DNA of 35,598 bases, taken from the NCBI GenBank assembly GCA_009925805.1, contig RFQF01000002.1:1-35598 (forward strand), given 5' to 3'. Position numbers and translations under genes: made by a program. The stretch comes from Flavobacteriia bacterium. Its GTDB lineage: Bacteria; Bacteroidota; Bacteroidia; Flavobacteriales_D; Crocinitomicaceae. Positions 1-10,500 of the stretch are shown here, in pieces. Each line of letters opens with the position of its first letter. The stretch's first letter is position 1. Below the pieces are notes generated by a model that was given only the letters and a program-made list of their open reading frames with translations, had not been told where the DNA came from and did no database searches.

Positions 1-139
1 CCCCGAATCCCTTCCCTTGGCTTCCCCAAGGCACACACTTTCTTTGGCATGTTTTCAGTTCCTTTGCAGTATTTACCTTAGGTATGTACGTTTATCGCTC
101 CACGAATGCAGCGCGATTGCAGAATGTTCAGAAGGAAGT

Positions 140-583
140 CTAAAAAGGTACATCGTCGTCATTTATGGGCCTCATGGTTATCTGATTGAAGCGAGTGTCA
201 TCCAAATAAACCCGTTTTCCTGGGAATTTAAACGTAAAGGAGGATCGTAATCGGTTGCATTCGAAAATGCTCAAAATACCGGATGCTTCATGATGAAACA
301 GTAAATACAGGTACGATTTACTCTTGTTTGAAACAAAGATAAATCCTTTGGATGTTGGGAAGCACCTCATGCATTTTCCTTGAATCGCGTTTAAATGGGT
401 GTCTCCAAGACCTTTGAAATATCCAAAGGCCCGCTCTAATTGGAAAAATAACCTTACATGGTCCCCTGGATTTTCCTCGGGTAATCCTCCGAGCAACATT
501 TTGACCATTTCCAAATCCATTTCTTGAATAAAATGGCGCAAGGCATCTTCCACAGTGTTAAGAGGGCGAAGGGTAAAAGGCAT
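140..583 (-). CDS. Conserved hypothetical protein, 147 aa
   Basis: This is a soluble-looking 147-residue protein with no signal peptide or membrane segment. The N-terminal part is helical and acidic (residues about 8-55). It is followed by a beta-rich part with GKCMRCFP and an FVSNKSKSYLYLLF stretch. From memory it resembles small uncharacterised Flavobacteriia proteins that have a Cys-containing turn followed by an F(V/I)GNNSxNY segment. I do not know a function for them, and I cannot run a search to confirm the match. The ATG at 583 is chosen because a good -7 box lies 17 nt upstream of it. It is a single gene, downstream of and in the same direction as the CotH gene, separated by 126 nt, with its own promoter. 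The frame is open and ends in TAG at 140-142. Confidence 0.7.
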   Translation of the reverse strand: MPFTLRPLNTVEDALRHFIQEMDLEMVKMLLGGLPEENPGDHVRLFFQLERAFGYFKGLGDTHLNAIQGKCMRCFPTSKGFIFVSNKSKSYLYLLFHHEASGILSIFECNRLRSSFTFKFPGKRVYLDDTRFNQITMRPINDDDVPF

Positions 584-599
584 TGTTTAGGGTTACCTA

Positions 600-607
600 C
601 AAAATTA
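600..607 (-). promoter_or_regulatory. Bacteroidota -7 box (TAATTTTG) for the 147-aa gene
   Basis: Read on the minus strand this is TAATTTTG, an exact match to the Flavobacteriia -7 consensus TANNTTTG. It lies 17 nt before the ATG at 583. I see no clear -33 TTG at the usual 17-23 nt spacing, so this is a half-site call. Confidence 0.45.
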
Positions 608-709
608 ATCAGGAATTGAGTTATGAACATTTTAGGTCCTAAGAAGATGTCAACATGTGGATAAAATGTTTTATTATTCCAGCAAGCCAACTTTCCAATT
701 GGACAATTA

Positions 710-3328
710 TTAAACCTTGACCAAGGTCATATGAATTATTTCCCCCTCAAACGCACATTTCAACCAATACGTTCCATGGGCCATCCCGTGGGTTTCTAGC
801 GTAAACGGAGATGCAGGCGAAGCGTATTCCTTCAGTTTTCTTCCGGCGGCATCAAAGAGCATAAACGTAAATGCGCCATCCAAGGGTAAATTATGCACGA
901 TGGTGGGATCGTTTTGGAAAGGGTTCGGGTGGATGCCAACTTGAATACTGCCCTGTGTAATTTGAAGCGTTTGCGCCGATTTCCCAATACACCCCAAGGT
1001 ATCGGTAACGGTCATTTGAACCGTGTAAATTCCAGGGACCGCGTACACGTGGACCCCTTGCAACCCATTACCCCAGAGCGTTTGGTCTCCGAAATCCCAA
1101 AGGTATTGGCTGCTGATACCGTTGTTCCCGGTAAAGGTATATTGGATGTCATTACTACTCGGATTGAACGTACTATCCGGTTGCGAAATGCCAACGTTCA
1201 TAGGAAGCGTTCGCTCGCACCCAAAAGCATCGCTTACCTCGAGCAGGTAAGGACCTGGGCTTGTAAACGTTATTTCTGGAGTTTCTGGACCCGGTTTCCA
1301 GTTGTAATGGTACACGGGGTTGTAAGGAGCGGTATAGGTGATTCCCCTACAAACCGTGGTATCCTGAGGGATTTGTACCGTGGGCAATTCCGCACCAAAA
1401 GGCGCCAAACTTTGATCGATCCACGTAAGGCGATGGTAAAGAAATACCTTTAAGTTCTGAATTTGTTGATCGTAAGATACGCCGTTCAAGGTAAGCCAGG
1501 TGGTAAAATTGCGTGCGGCTGGACCTTGATTCAGCAGTTGGGTAACACTATCAATGAACATCATGAATTTTCCATTGGAGAGCTCATTTTCGCGTAAACT
1601 GAACCAGCGGCAAGCAAGTTCATGACGGTAAACACTGTCTGTGTAGAGCTTCGACCACCAAAAGGGATATGGCCACAAGGGATGGCAATTTTGCCAAACC
1701 CACCCAGAAACTGGAGGCGAGTCCATCGCGCGGTCATAATCCCAGGGTGGACCAATGCATAGTTTCCCGCCACTGCTGTCCTTTTCTTTGTACAAATAGG
1801 TACTTCTACCGTAGCTATCATAGTTCATGGTGACCTCGTTCACAATCAAAAAGTCAATGAAGGTACTTACATCGATCCATGCACGGTAGCCCAAAGTGTC
1901 CTGTTGAAAATTTGGACCATTCAAGGCGTTTTCGAAGGAGTCTACATACGTTTTTATGTAATTTCCTTGCACCGGCAGGATACTGTCGGCTTTGGGATAT
2001 ACATATTTAAATTCCACTGGATGCGGAGAGGTTGCTTGGTTTATCGGAGGGTATTGCGAATTCCATGCTCCGGGATTTCCATTAATGTTCATTTCAATGA
2101 TGTAGCCCCCTGTAAGCGCACTGCCTGTGGTGTCGGAAGAGGTCAGCTTGGCAATATGCACTCGGTTTTTATCGCGCTTGACCTTTTCAGTCAACGTATA
2201 CACGCCTAGGTAATTCCCATCAAGAAAGAGTTCACAGTGTTTCGTGCGGGGCGCATACCTGCCCATCTTGCGTGCAAATGCGTACGCAATGCTGTTCTTG
2301 ATCAAGGTGTTGTCCAAGTATTCCGCCTTGAATATCCAATCGTTTTCCTTGGGTAGTCCGAGCAAGGAAGTATCTATAGGGTTTCCAAAGGCATCCAGTA
2401 GATCGAAGTCGTAGTTCTTCTTGGGGTAATTGGGTCCCGTGAACCCCTGCCATTCCGCCATAATGGCGCCCTCATAAGCATAGTTCGTATCGTTTTCATA
2501 ATTGATTTGCCCCAACCCTTTATCGATGATTTGCAGGGTTACCGGCACTTTTGTTACATCGTTGATGGCACTGTTTACGGTGGTTAATTTAACGATCGGC
2601 AGCACACTGCTAATCGCACCGGTATAAGTAATTGAGAAAGGTATGGTGTTTCCACATACTGCACCATTTTTTAAACCGATTTTGATGAGGTACGTGTTCC
2701 CAGCGATGAACATGCCTTGCACATACGCGGGCAAGCCGCAAGTTGTGTTATCGTCGTTGTATAGCAAGGTGCCGGAACTGGAACCATTCGCATCCACGTT
2801 AGCGCATGAGGTATAAACCCACAGCCGCGTATCGCACGATGTAAGATTGCAGGAGGCGATTTCATAAATGCCGGTTAACGATGGGGTGAAGGAATAAAAC
2901 CAATTTTCTTGCGGAGCGACAGTAATTCCCGTATCTACAACGATGGCGTTTTCACAGAGTGAACCCGGTGCACAATTGAAAGCATGCGATTCGGAATGTG
3001 CAAATTGTCCGCCTGTGGCCACCTGTTGGCCATTTAAGGTAAGGGTATAAGAACCAAGGCCATAGCCGCAACAGATCCCATCGCCGTAACTGTCGAAGAT
3101 CGTGTAGTGCAAACAGGCTGTGCTGTCCACGCAGACCGTGTCGCTTAAATAGTTGCCATTGGCGATAGGAACGTTGTTCGACGTAAGCTGCCACGTTGTT
3201 TCGTTCGGGTAGCTGTCGGGAACGATGGTGATTTCCAAAGGCCATTCCCCTGCCGGGCATTGGGCGAAAAACACCTGGTTGCTGCCCCATAGAAGAATGA
3301 CCCATAAAATCCCAAGATATCGTTTCAT
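710..3328 (-). CDS. Secreted CotH-kinase family protein with PKD and T9SS sorting domain
   Basis: This is an 872-residue exported protein. Residues 1-22 form a Sec signal peptide. Residues about 24-118 hold a Cys-rich beta domain with the DSYGDG motif (79-84), and about 142-237 hold a second beta-sandwich. Residues about 245-645 are a CotH-kinase region with the LDGNYLGVYTLTEKVKRDK element (369-387) and PPWDYDRA (527-534), the likely metal/nucleotide acidic motif. A PKD-like domain (about 720-792) contains YLWDFGD, and the C-terminal 75 residues form a type A T9SS sorting domain beginning around HPNPF. CotH was characterised in Bacillus spores as an atypical protein kinase. In Bacteroidota these secreted relatives have no established substrate. 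The start ATG at 3328 gives a clean signal peptide and sits 14 nt after a -7 box. The gene is divergent from the SprB-type gene, with only 72 nt between them. The kinase role here is inferred from the fold family only. Confidence 0.88.
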   Translation of the reverse strand: MKRYLGILWVILLWGSNQVFFAQCPAGEWPLEITIVPDSYPNETTWQLTSNNVPIANGNYLSDTVCVDSTACLHYTIFDSYGDGICCGYGLGSYTLTLNGQQVATGGQFAHSESHAFNCAPGSLCENAIVVDTGITVAPQENWFYSFTPSLTGIYEIASCNLTSCDTRLWVYTSCANVDANGSSSGTLLYNDDNTTCGLPAYVQGMFIAGNTYLIKIGLKNGAVCGNTIPFSITYTGAISSVLPIVKLTTVNSAINDVTKVPVTLQIIDKGLGQINYENDTNYAYEGAIMAEWQGFTGPNYPKKNYDFDLLDAFGNPIDTSLLGLPKENDWIFKAEYLDNTLIKNSIAYAFARKMGRYAPRTKHCELFLDGNYLGVYTLTEKVKRDKNRVHIAKLTSSDTTGSALTGGYIIEMNINGNPGAWNSQYPPINQATSPHPVEFKYVYPKADSILPVQGNYIKTYVDSFENALNGPNFQQDTLGYRAWIDVSTFIDFLIVNEVTMNYDSYGRSTYLYKEKDSSGGKLCIGPPWDYDRAMDSPPVSGWVWQNCHPLWPYPFWWSKLYTDSVYRHELACRWFSLRENELSNGKFMMFIDSVTQLLNQGPAARNFTTWLTLNGVSYDQQIQNLKVFLYHRLTWIDQSLAPFGAELPTVQIPQDTTVCRGITYTAPYNPVYHYNWKPGPETPEITFTSPGPYLLEVSDAFGCERTLPMNVGISQPDSTFNPSSNDIQYTFTGNNGISSQYLWDFGDQTLWGNGLQGVHVYAVPGIYTVQMTVTDTLGCIGKSAQTLQITQGSIQVGIHPNPFQNDPTIVHNLPLDGAFTFMLFDAAGRKLKEYASPASPFTLETHGMAHGTYWLKCAFEGEIIHMTLVKV

Positions 3329-3342
3329 CTAATTCCTTTAAG

Positions 3343-3350
3343 CAAAGATA
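3343..3350 (-). promoter_or_regulatory. -7 box (TATCTTTG) for the CotH gene
   Basis: The minus strand reads TATCTTTG, an exact TANNTTTG match, 14 nt upstream of the CotH-protein ATG. It lies in the 72-nt divergent intergenic region shared with the gene starting at 3401. No convincing -33 TTG is seen. Confidence 0.5.
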
Positions 3351-3368
3351 CAATTATTAAACTATTGT

Positions 3369-3376
3369 TAACTTTG
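3369..3376 (+). promoter_or_regulatory. -7 box (TAACTTTG) for the SprB-type gene
   Basis: The plus strand reads TAACTTTG, an exact TANNTTTG match, ending 24 nt before the ATG at 3401. It lies 18 nt from the oppositely oriented -7 box of the CotH gene, so the two polymerase sites overlap. No TTG at standard spacing is seen. Confidence 0.5.
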
Positions 3377-3400
3377 TAGGTAAACCCATTACCACTGCTG

Positions 3401-6400
3401 ATGCGATTCTTAGTTTTTGCTGCATTATGGACGAACGTTTTAGCTTTCGGCCAAAACCCTTGGAAAGTGACTTATGAACGGCCCAAGTGTTTTATCGAGA
3501 ATCAAGGGCAGTTTGATGCTTACCAAAACGATCACACAGGTTTAATTCTTTTTGCAGCCGACTTCGGTAAAGCCAAAGTATTTTTTGGAAAGAAAGGCAT
3601 CAAGTATTTTTTCATGGATGCTTCGAAGGAGGAGAAGGAAGGTTCGGAGGATGCATTTGAGGCGCCGCAGATTAAGGAATTTAGCAACCTCAATGAGCAC
3701 AAACAATGGGAGCGTAACATCGGTAAGTATCGTTTTAAGTACGATGAGGTAAACTTGGATTTCCCAGGATACCAACAAACCGCATTGCAAGGAATTAATC
3801 CCTTAACCCCATACTTTAGTTATACGTACAGCACCCCAGAAGGGCCTTACATCAACCGCAATCATGTCCAAGGCTTCGAACAAATCGTGTATAAAGAAAT
3901 AGCTCCCGGGATTGATTTAACTTATGCCATTCACCCGGAATCGGGCCTTAAATATGCGCTTACTGTTCATCCGAATGCCGATCCAACCAAATTTACCATG
4001 CATTTCGACCGCGATGTGAATTTATTGAACCAAGACTTGCACATTAACACCCTGTTTGGCGATTTGGTGGACCATGCTCCATTGACTTTTTATGAACATG
4101 CTGATAACGCCACGATTCCCTCTTCCTTCGCCGTTCGTGACGAGCGAACCGTAGGGTTTCAACTTGCGACATATCAAGCGGCGAATACGGTAATCATTGA
4201 TCCATGGACCCAGCTTCCAAGTTTCAGCTCTAACTGGGATTGTGTATGGGAATGTGATAAGGATGCTGCAGGCAATATTTACGCGATAGGAGGTGTGATG
4301 CCGATGCAACTATTGAAGTATAATGCAGCAGGAACCCTTCAATGGACCTACAGCACGCCGTATGACACCTCGAATGTATGGTTGGGCACCTTGGCGGTTG
4401 ACAATGTAGGTAATTCTTATGTTACCGCGGGTTCCGTGGCGGCCATTCAAAAAATCAACAGTTCAGGTTCCCTTGTATGGAATAACCCCAATCCCGGAGG
4501 TTTATTGAGTAATGATGAATTCTGGAGCATTTCCTTCAATTGTGATCAATCGAAACTTGTGGTTGGTGGTACAGGGGGCTCCGCGTTCTCACTTACCGCC
4601 TCTATCTACAACATCGATGTAGCCAACGGCAACATTACCTCCAGCCAGAATGTGGCGCAAGGAAGTACCTTTGGAATTCCGCCCTCCCTGCAAGAGGTTC
4701 GCGCCATTTGCGCTTCGCCCAACGGGAAATACTACTTCCTGACGCAAGACACCGTAGGGGCTATTAACCAAAACTTTAACGCGTGCGGAGGTTCTCCCTT
4801 GTTTTACAAAATAAACAACTCGTATAACTTAGGATATAAGTGTGAGAACTACCGTTACGATAATTCCGGGATTTGCGCCATTAAAGCCAATAATGCGTTT
4901 TATTACACCCAGAATGGCGTGAATGTCGTCAAGCGCAACTTGCAAACCGGGGCAATTCTTACCACCTCTCCGATTCCTGGAGGAGCGAATACCACCGCAC
5001 TGGGTGATTTCTCGGTCTCGAACAGCGGTTTAGACATTGATAATTGCGGCAACGTGTATGTCGGTTCTTCAACCGGGGTGGTTAAGTATGACGGCAATTT
5101 GGTGCAATTGGCTACCTATCCTACCAACTTCAAAGTCTACGATGTGCACGTCATCAACGGCGGCGATATTGTGGCCGTTGGAAGCACCGGGACTTCTTCC
5201 AGCAATGTACGAACGGGTTACGTGCAAACGTTCACGGCAGGCGCTTGCGCACCGATGACTACCAATTGTTGCGATGCATCCATTTGTCCGGTGCAAAATA
5301 TGTGCATTACCGATGCCCCGCTGCAATTAAGTGCGGCTACGCCGGGAGGAACATGGAGTGGTCCTGGGGTCTCTGCCTCGGGGGTTTTTACGCCTTCCAC
5401 GGCAGGGGTGGGCAACCAAACCATAACCTACACCTTGGCGTGCGGTTCCGAATCGATTACCATTGTGGTGAGTCCTTGTCAAGGGTTAACTGCTTGTGTT
5501 GAAGCCAACGGTTCGATCACGGTGAATGGGGGAGTTGCACCCTATACATGGGCTTATTTTCAAGCGGCCCAAAACACCCCAATTACGAACCAAACAGAAT
5601 GTCAAAATTGCGGATACACTTGGTTTTTTGGGCAATGTTTGAACGGTTTTACCCCGGTGGTTTCCTGCAATGCTCCAGCGCAATGGGTCAATTTTGCCAC
5701 AGGCACCAACGCAACGCCTCCCAACGGTTCCGCACAGGTACAAGTTACGGATGCGGGTGGCACGGTGCAAGTCTTTACCCTGGCCAACCTCCAGCCCTGT
5801 AACCCGAATCCTTGTCCGACCATTACCTTAAGTCCTTCGAATATCGTCAACGCAACCTGTTTTGGCCTTTCCGATGGTTCGGCAAATTTCAAATCAATAC
5901 CTTGAACATTACAGCCACGCAATGCGGGAGTTCCAATGGCGCCATTTCCCTCAATGTTATCGGGGGAAGTGGTAATTATTCCTATGCTTGGAATCCCAAT
6001 GTCGGTGCCTCATCCACGATTCAGAACTTAGCCGGGGGTAATTATTCGGTGGTCGTTACCGACATAGCAAACGGTTGCACCAATACACTCCAGGTCAATG
6101 TTCCTACCCTTGGTGGACCTACGTTGAATAATCCCGTAGTAACTGCGGCGCTGTGTTATGGGGTATCCAATGGGGGAATACAAGCCAGTGCCGGTGGTTC
6201 TACACCGCCCTATCAATATTCCTTGAACAATGGTATAGCACAAGCTTCTGGGCTCTTTAGTGGGCTTGCCGCTGGAACTTATTCTTTAACCGTTACCGAT
6301 GCCAACGGTTGTCAAAATTCCTTGAACGTCAATGTTACGCAACCTTCAGAACTGGTCTTGAATCCAATGCCCTCGGTGCAAGTTTGTTCAGGAGATTCCG

Positions 6401-6861
6401 CTTTGCTAAGCGCGGTAGTTTCGGGCGGTATTGCCCCGTACAATTACCAATGGTCGGGCAACGTTGGAGGGGCTAATGTGTGGATTACGCCAAGTCAAAC
6501 CGAGCAAATTACGTTGACCGTAACGGATGCAAATGCCTGTGCAATATCCCAATCAGTTCAGGTTACCATAGTTCCTTGTGGAGCGATAGTGTTGTTCATT
6601 CCAAACGTATTTACCCCTAACGCGGATGGCCAAAACGATACCTATGGTATTCAGTCCATCAATGCAGTCAGCCAAGAGGCCTTGATTGTGAACCGTTGGG
6701 GTGAAGTGATGGCGGAACTCAATCAACTCAATCAAATGTGGGATGGGCTTACGGCGAACGGAAAAGAAGCCCTGGATGGGGTTTATTTTATGAAATACCG
6801 AGTGATTGGTTTGGGGGGAGAAGAACAACAAGGGCACGTCTTTTTTCATTTAAAGCGGTAG
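3401..6861 (+). pseudogene. T9SS beta-propeller / SprB-repeat protein with gliding-type C-terminus, broken near 5890
   Basis: Two consecutive open frames make one gene. The first (3401-5905) has a signal peptide (residues 1-17, ending AFGQ). It continues with an ENQGQFD-type N-terminal domain (DUF7948-like, about 25-270), a beta-propeller region (about 275-600) and Ig-like segments. It then starts an SprB repeat (ATCFGLSDGSAN) and hits TGA at 5903-5905. The second frame, effective from about 5890 to 6861, continues with SprB repeats (two TVTDANGC-type units), an Ig-like repeat and a CHU_C gliding-motility C-terminal domain (FIPNVFTPNADGQNDTYGI, NRWGEV, LDGVYFMKY), ending in TAG at 6859-6861. 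The frame changes by -1. The first SprB repeat also lacks its second half, so this is a loss of sequence rather than a one-base slip. It is either a true pseudogene or an assembly collapse between repeats. If intact it would be a surface protein of more than 1,150 residues exported by T9SS (type B). Confidence 0.75.
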
Positions 6862-7013
6862 GATTATTCGTTTAGCGAACTATTGGCAACACAATTATTC
6901 TGTATGTCCCACCTTGGTTTATCCGCCTTCGAAGGGGCAGTTAGATTCTTTGCTACCTCGTTAAAAATCACTCGAACAAAAAACAGTTAAAGGTTTTACG
7001 TTATCTTTAACGT

Positions 7014-7559
7014 GTGACAAAGCGCATTTTTGGCTATTGGTTCATCTGCATTTTAGTGCCCTGCGTTGGAATGGCGCAAGATGTGCATGAATTGGCACGA
7101 ACGGGAACCGTGGATCAAATGAAAGCGTGTCTCTTGAAAGATTCCACTGCGGTAAATCGGCTTTCAGACCGAGGAATGACCCCTTTTATTTTAGCGTGCT
7201 ACAGGGGTAACAACGATGTGGCAAAGGTCCTTTTAGAAAGAGGAGCTGATGTGGGCTATTGCGCTGCGGAAGGTTCTGCAATCTATGGGATGATATTCAA
7301 AAATAACCTCGAAATGTTGGATTTTACATTGGCAAAAGGCTTTTCTCCGAACGATACCTGCCAGTTTCAACAATTCGGTACACCGTTGCATTTGGCGATG
7401 CATTTGAAGCGCTATGAAGCGATAGAATTATTGTTGAAGTATGGGTCACGCACCGAAATACTTGACCCTAAAAACAGGTCCCTAAAAACGCTCTTGAAAT
7501 ACTACCAAGATCCTACGTTAAACAAGCTGCTAAAAAAGAAAAGGAAATCTCGGAACTAA
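7014..7559 (+). CDS. Small exported ankyrin-repeat protein (GTG start)
   Basis: This 181-residue protein has a signal peptide (about 1-21, cleavage after GMAQ or nearby) and three to four ankyrin units. They include GMTPFILACYRGNNDVAKVL (residues 54-73), a poor middle unit, and TPLHLAMHLKRYEAIELLLK near the C-terminus, followed by a basic tail (KKKRKSRN). Ankyrin repeats bind proteins, and export suggests a periplasmic partner. The start is the GTG at 7014: an in-frame TAA lies at 7008-7010, so nothing further upstream is possible, and the next in-frame ATG would remove most of the signal peptide. A near-match -7 box, TATCTTTA (7002-7009), lies so close that the mRNA would be almost leaderless. 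It converges on the CHAP gene with a 6-nt gap. Function is unknown beyond protein binding. Confidence 0.8.
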   Translation: MTKRIFGYWFICILVPCVGMAQDVHELARTGTVDQMKACLLKDSTAVNRLSDRGMTPFILACYRGNNDVAKVLLERGADVGYCAAEGSAIYGMIFKNNLEMLDFTLAKGFSPNDTCQFQQFGTPLHLAMHLKRYEAIELLLKYGSRTEILDPKNRSLKTLLKYYQDPTLNKLLKKKRKSRN

Positions 7560-7565
7560 CTTCCG

Positions 7566-10500
7566 TTACTGCCGAACAAAGGGCACCCGTTGCATCCCTT
7601 CGCTTGTTTGGAATTCAAAACTATAGAGTCCTGGTGCTAAGGATTCGATCGCTATCGATGCGCGTAGCTTTTCATCCAATACCACTTTCCCATCCATTTT
7701 ACATCGCCCTTGCAGGTCGATTACGCGATACGAACAAGGGGCGTGTTCCTCAAAGGAGAAAAGGACTTCCACCGTCGCACCCGAGTTGGGATTGGGGATC
7801 AACCGTATTTCGTGACCTAAGCCTTGTGATGCATTCGTGGATTCCACTAAAGTTATCGCGCCGTTAAAGTTCCAACCTTTCAGTTTTAATATTTGAAATT
7901 CATCCTCGTAACGCACGCTGTCGCCCCATGAGGTGCTTGGAAGTAAGCGCCAAGTTCCTGCTTGTTCGATCAGCAAGGAAGGATTAGCCACAGATTTAAT
8001 GCGATCAACGATCCAAGATACATCTAAGGAATTTCCATGCGTATTGAAGGATAGCGTTTGGCTCCATGGGTTTACCTGGAGTATTGGATTGGGTTGGTGC
8101 TGACCAATTTCGATGGGACCAACCTCCTTTCCATGAACGCTCAACCCATTCCACAGGAACTGCGTGAAGTCCAGCTGGGTTACCAAAATCGTGTCGCGAA
8201 GTACATCCGCACGCATCTTAGGCGCATAGGTAATCGAAGTGTCGGACTCAACGAGGTACCGGACAAGTTCATATCCGGGTGCCACCATCGTTAGTGTGTA
8301 ACTCCCTTCCGGTAAGGCCAGCTGTTGGGTTGAAAGCACTTCGGAATAAAGATCACCGTCTACGTACAAACTTGCTTTGATGGATTCCCGTTGGTTGATT
8401 TGTATTTTACGTAGGGTTTGAGCATGGTCCGTGTAAAGCCATTTGTCGGTTACAACTACGGTATCGCTTCCATTGAAAACCACAAATTCAAAGTAGTTCA
8501 TTCCATGGGTTAGGTTCACCGGGATTTTTTGTGTGGAGGCGGGGTAGTTCTGGAAGTTCGCTCCACCGTTTGTGCTTAACCAAAACCCTTGTACGTTTTC
8601 CGCTTGAACGTTCAAATACGGCGCTAGGATGTCGTTACTGTGGCTTACACGGAAAACGATGGGGGATCTTTGGGCAATCATCGGGATTCCCATTTTATCC
8701 TTAAAAGTTACCTGATTCAGGGAGAATTTTGCAGGAAAATAGCCTGAACGGGTGAGTAGCATCGAATCGTTTGTACAAGGCGTAAATTCTTGAAGAATAT
8801 CTACCGCGCCGTTGCCGTGCGTTTCATCAAGATATATCCAGTCCTCCGCGTTTTTAAGAAAAATGGAGGCACCGTTTACGGGCGAGGCCACTGCTTGAAC
8901 ATATAGAGCCGCCTGATTTCCTCCGTTGGCTGCCACAGGACCTAAGTTTCCACCTGTGGCACTCGCGCTTACCTTGAAGTAATAATTATCGCTGAGAACG
9001 GTCTTATCAGCACTCGTATATATGGGAGTGCATTGATTGAAATTGATGGAAGAGGAATTGTAATATACATTCTCCACGGTCCATTTATACGTCGCACCCG
9101 GAGTCAAGGCAGGAAACCCTTGTCCGTTAATTTGATTTCCCGTGATATTCAGGGTATTTCCAACTTGTTGATAGCAGTTTCCATTCAGTTTATAAAGCCG
9201 CACTCGATAGCCCATCACGTAGTTGTGCTTGATCCAAGTAAAGGTAGGTGTAGTTGTTCCAATAGTAGGAATGCTGTTGGTGGAACCCGGGCTCACAATT
9301 TCGGGAACAGCGCGCACCCAGCCACGCGTGGTAGGGTAGGAACTTGTAGCTGTCCATTTTCCAGACATCAGTTTTAAGGACAAAGGATAATTCAAGTGCT
9401 GCGATGCAATGGATCCCCAGTTTTGTTGGAAGGTATTCAAGGTGTAGTTACTCACATTTTGACTGTAACTTGGCGTGAAATTTCGAATCATCGCAACATG
9501 ACCTGCCGATGTGGGATCTGCACGCATGAAGGTGATCATATCGTTCGATTTCGGAGCCGAAGTCGTAAGACCGTTGGTCATTTGTCGAAGTCCTTTTCGG
9601 TTTCCGGTTACATCGAAATAATCCTTCCCATTTCCTCCTTGAATATTGATTCGGTAACGTGTAAAGTAAAAGCGAGCGGGTAATTCCACGCATTGCCATC
9701 CATAACTCCAACCGCTTTGGCTTTGTATGGTGGTGCTGGCTTTATTGTAAACGCCGTTTTCGCATCCTCCGTTTTTGTAAATGGGTACATTATTTACCTC
9801 ACCAAGGCGCGTCCCAAAAGGATCCACGCCCGCGGGAACACCTGAGCAATTGAGCGGCAAAGGGGTCGGTTTCGGTAGGGTTGTAAATTGCCGTTTAAAG
9901 CAAGCGATGGGAACGTTGTTGGCATCAAAGGCGGTTACTTTCCAACTGTAAAGGGTTTTGTAGAGCAAAGGAGTGGAACAAACCAATTTCGCATAACTCG
10001 CAGTTCCGGGGGCTGTTACGGTATTTACCAGATTTCCGTTAATTCCTATGGCCACTTCCGTGTTGTTGGCATTATTGACTTTGAACAATTCGACTTTGTA
10101 GTAGGTTGCGGCTATGCCTTCTTCATGCTGCCATTCCAAAACGGGTAAATTATCGACCCATTCTGCTTTGTGCATAGGATTGGAATTCACCCCAAGATGA
10201 TTGCATCCAGTACAATTCGCAAGCAGCGGCGCCATGCCGGTGCCTACCAAATGAAATACGAACGGATTCTCATCTATGTCGTTGGTGCTAAAATAAATGG
10301 TACCGTTTGTTATCCCCAAAATGCTCGGCGTGAAGGTAATAGTACGTATAATGGAGGCACCCGGAGCGAGTGTCCCCGTGACCGAGGGCGTCAAGGTAAA
10401 CATGGGGTTCGTGCTTTGAAGGTTGGATAAATTCAAATTCGCTGTACCAATGTTCTTGATGATTATTGCAACTGCAAGGGAATTCCCTATTGAGCAAGCA

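Noticed and set aside
660-709. CCAATTGG palindrome after the CotH stop as a terminator
   Set aside because: The palindrome is short, AT-centred and lacks a T-run, so it is not convincing.
893-1453. 186-codon open frame on the plus strand inside the CotH gene
   Set aside because: It is antisense to a gene with clear domains, has a basic, low-complexity composition and no recognisable domain or ribosome-binding context.
2952-3353. 133-codon minus-strand frame overlapping the CotH N-terminus
   Set aside because: It overlaps the signal peptide and first domain of the CotH protein in another frame, and its composition looks like a frame shadow.
5812-5905. Programmed ribosomal frameshift in the SprB-type gene
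   Set aside because: No slippery heptamer or following stem is visible, and half an SprB repeat is missing, which a one-base slip would not explain.
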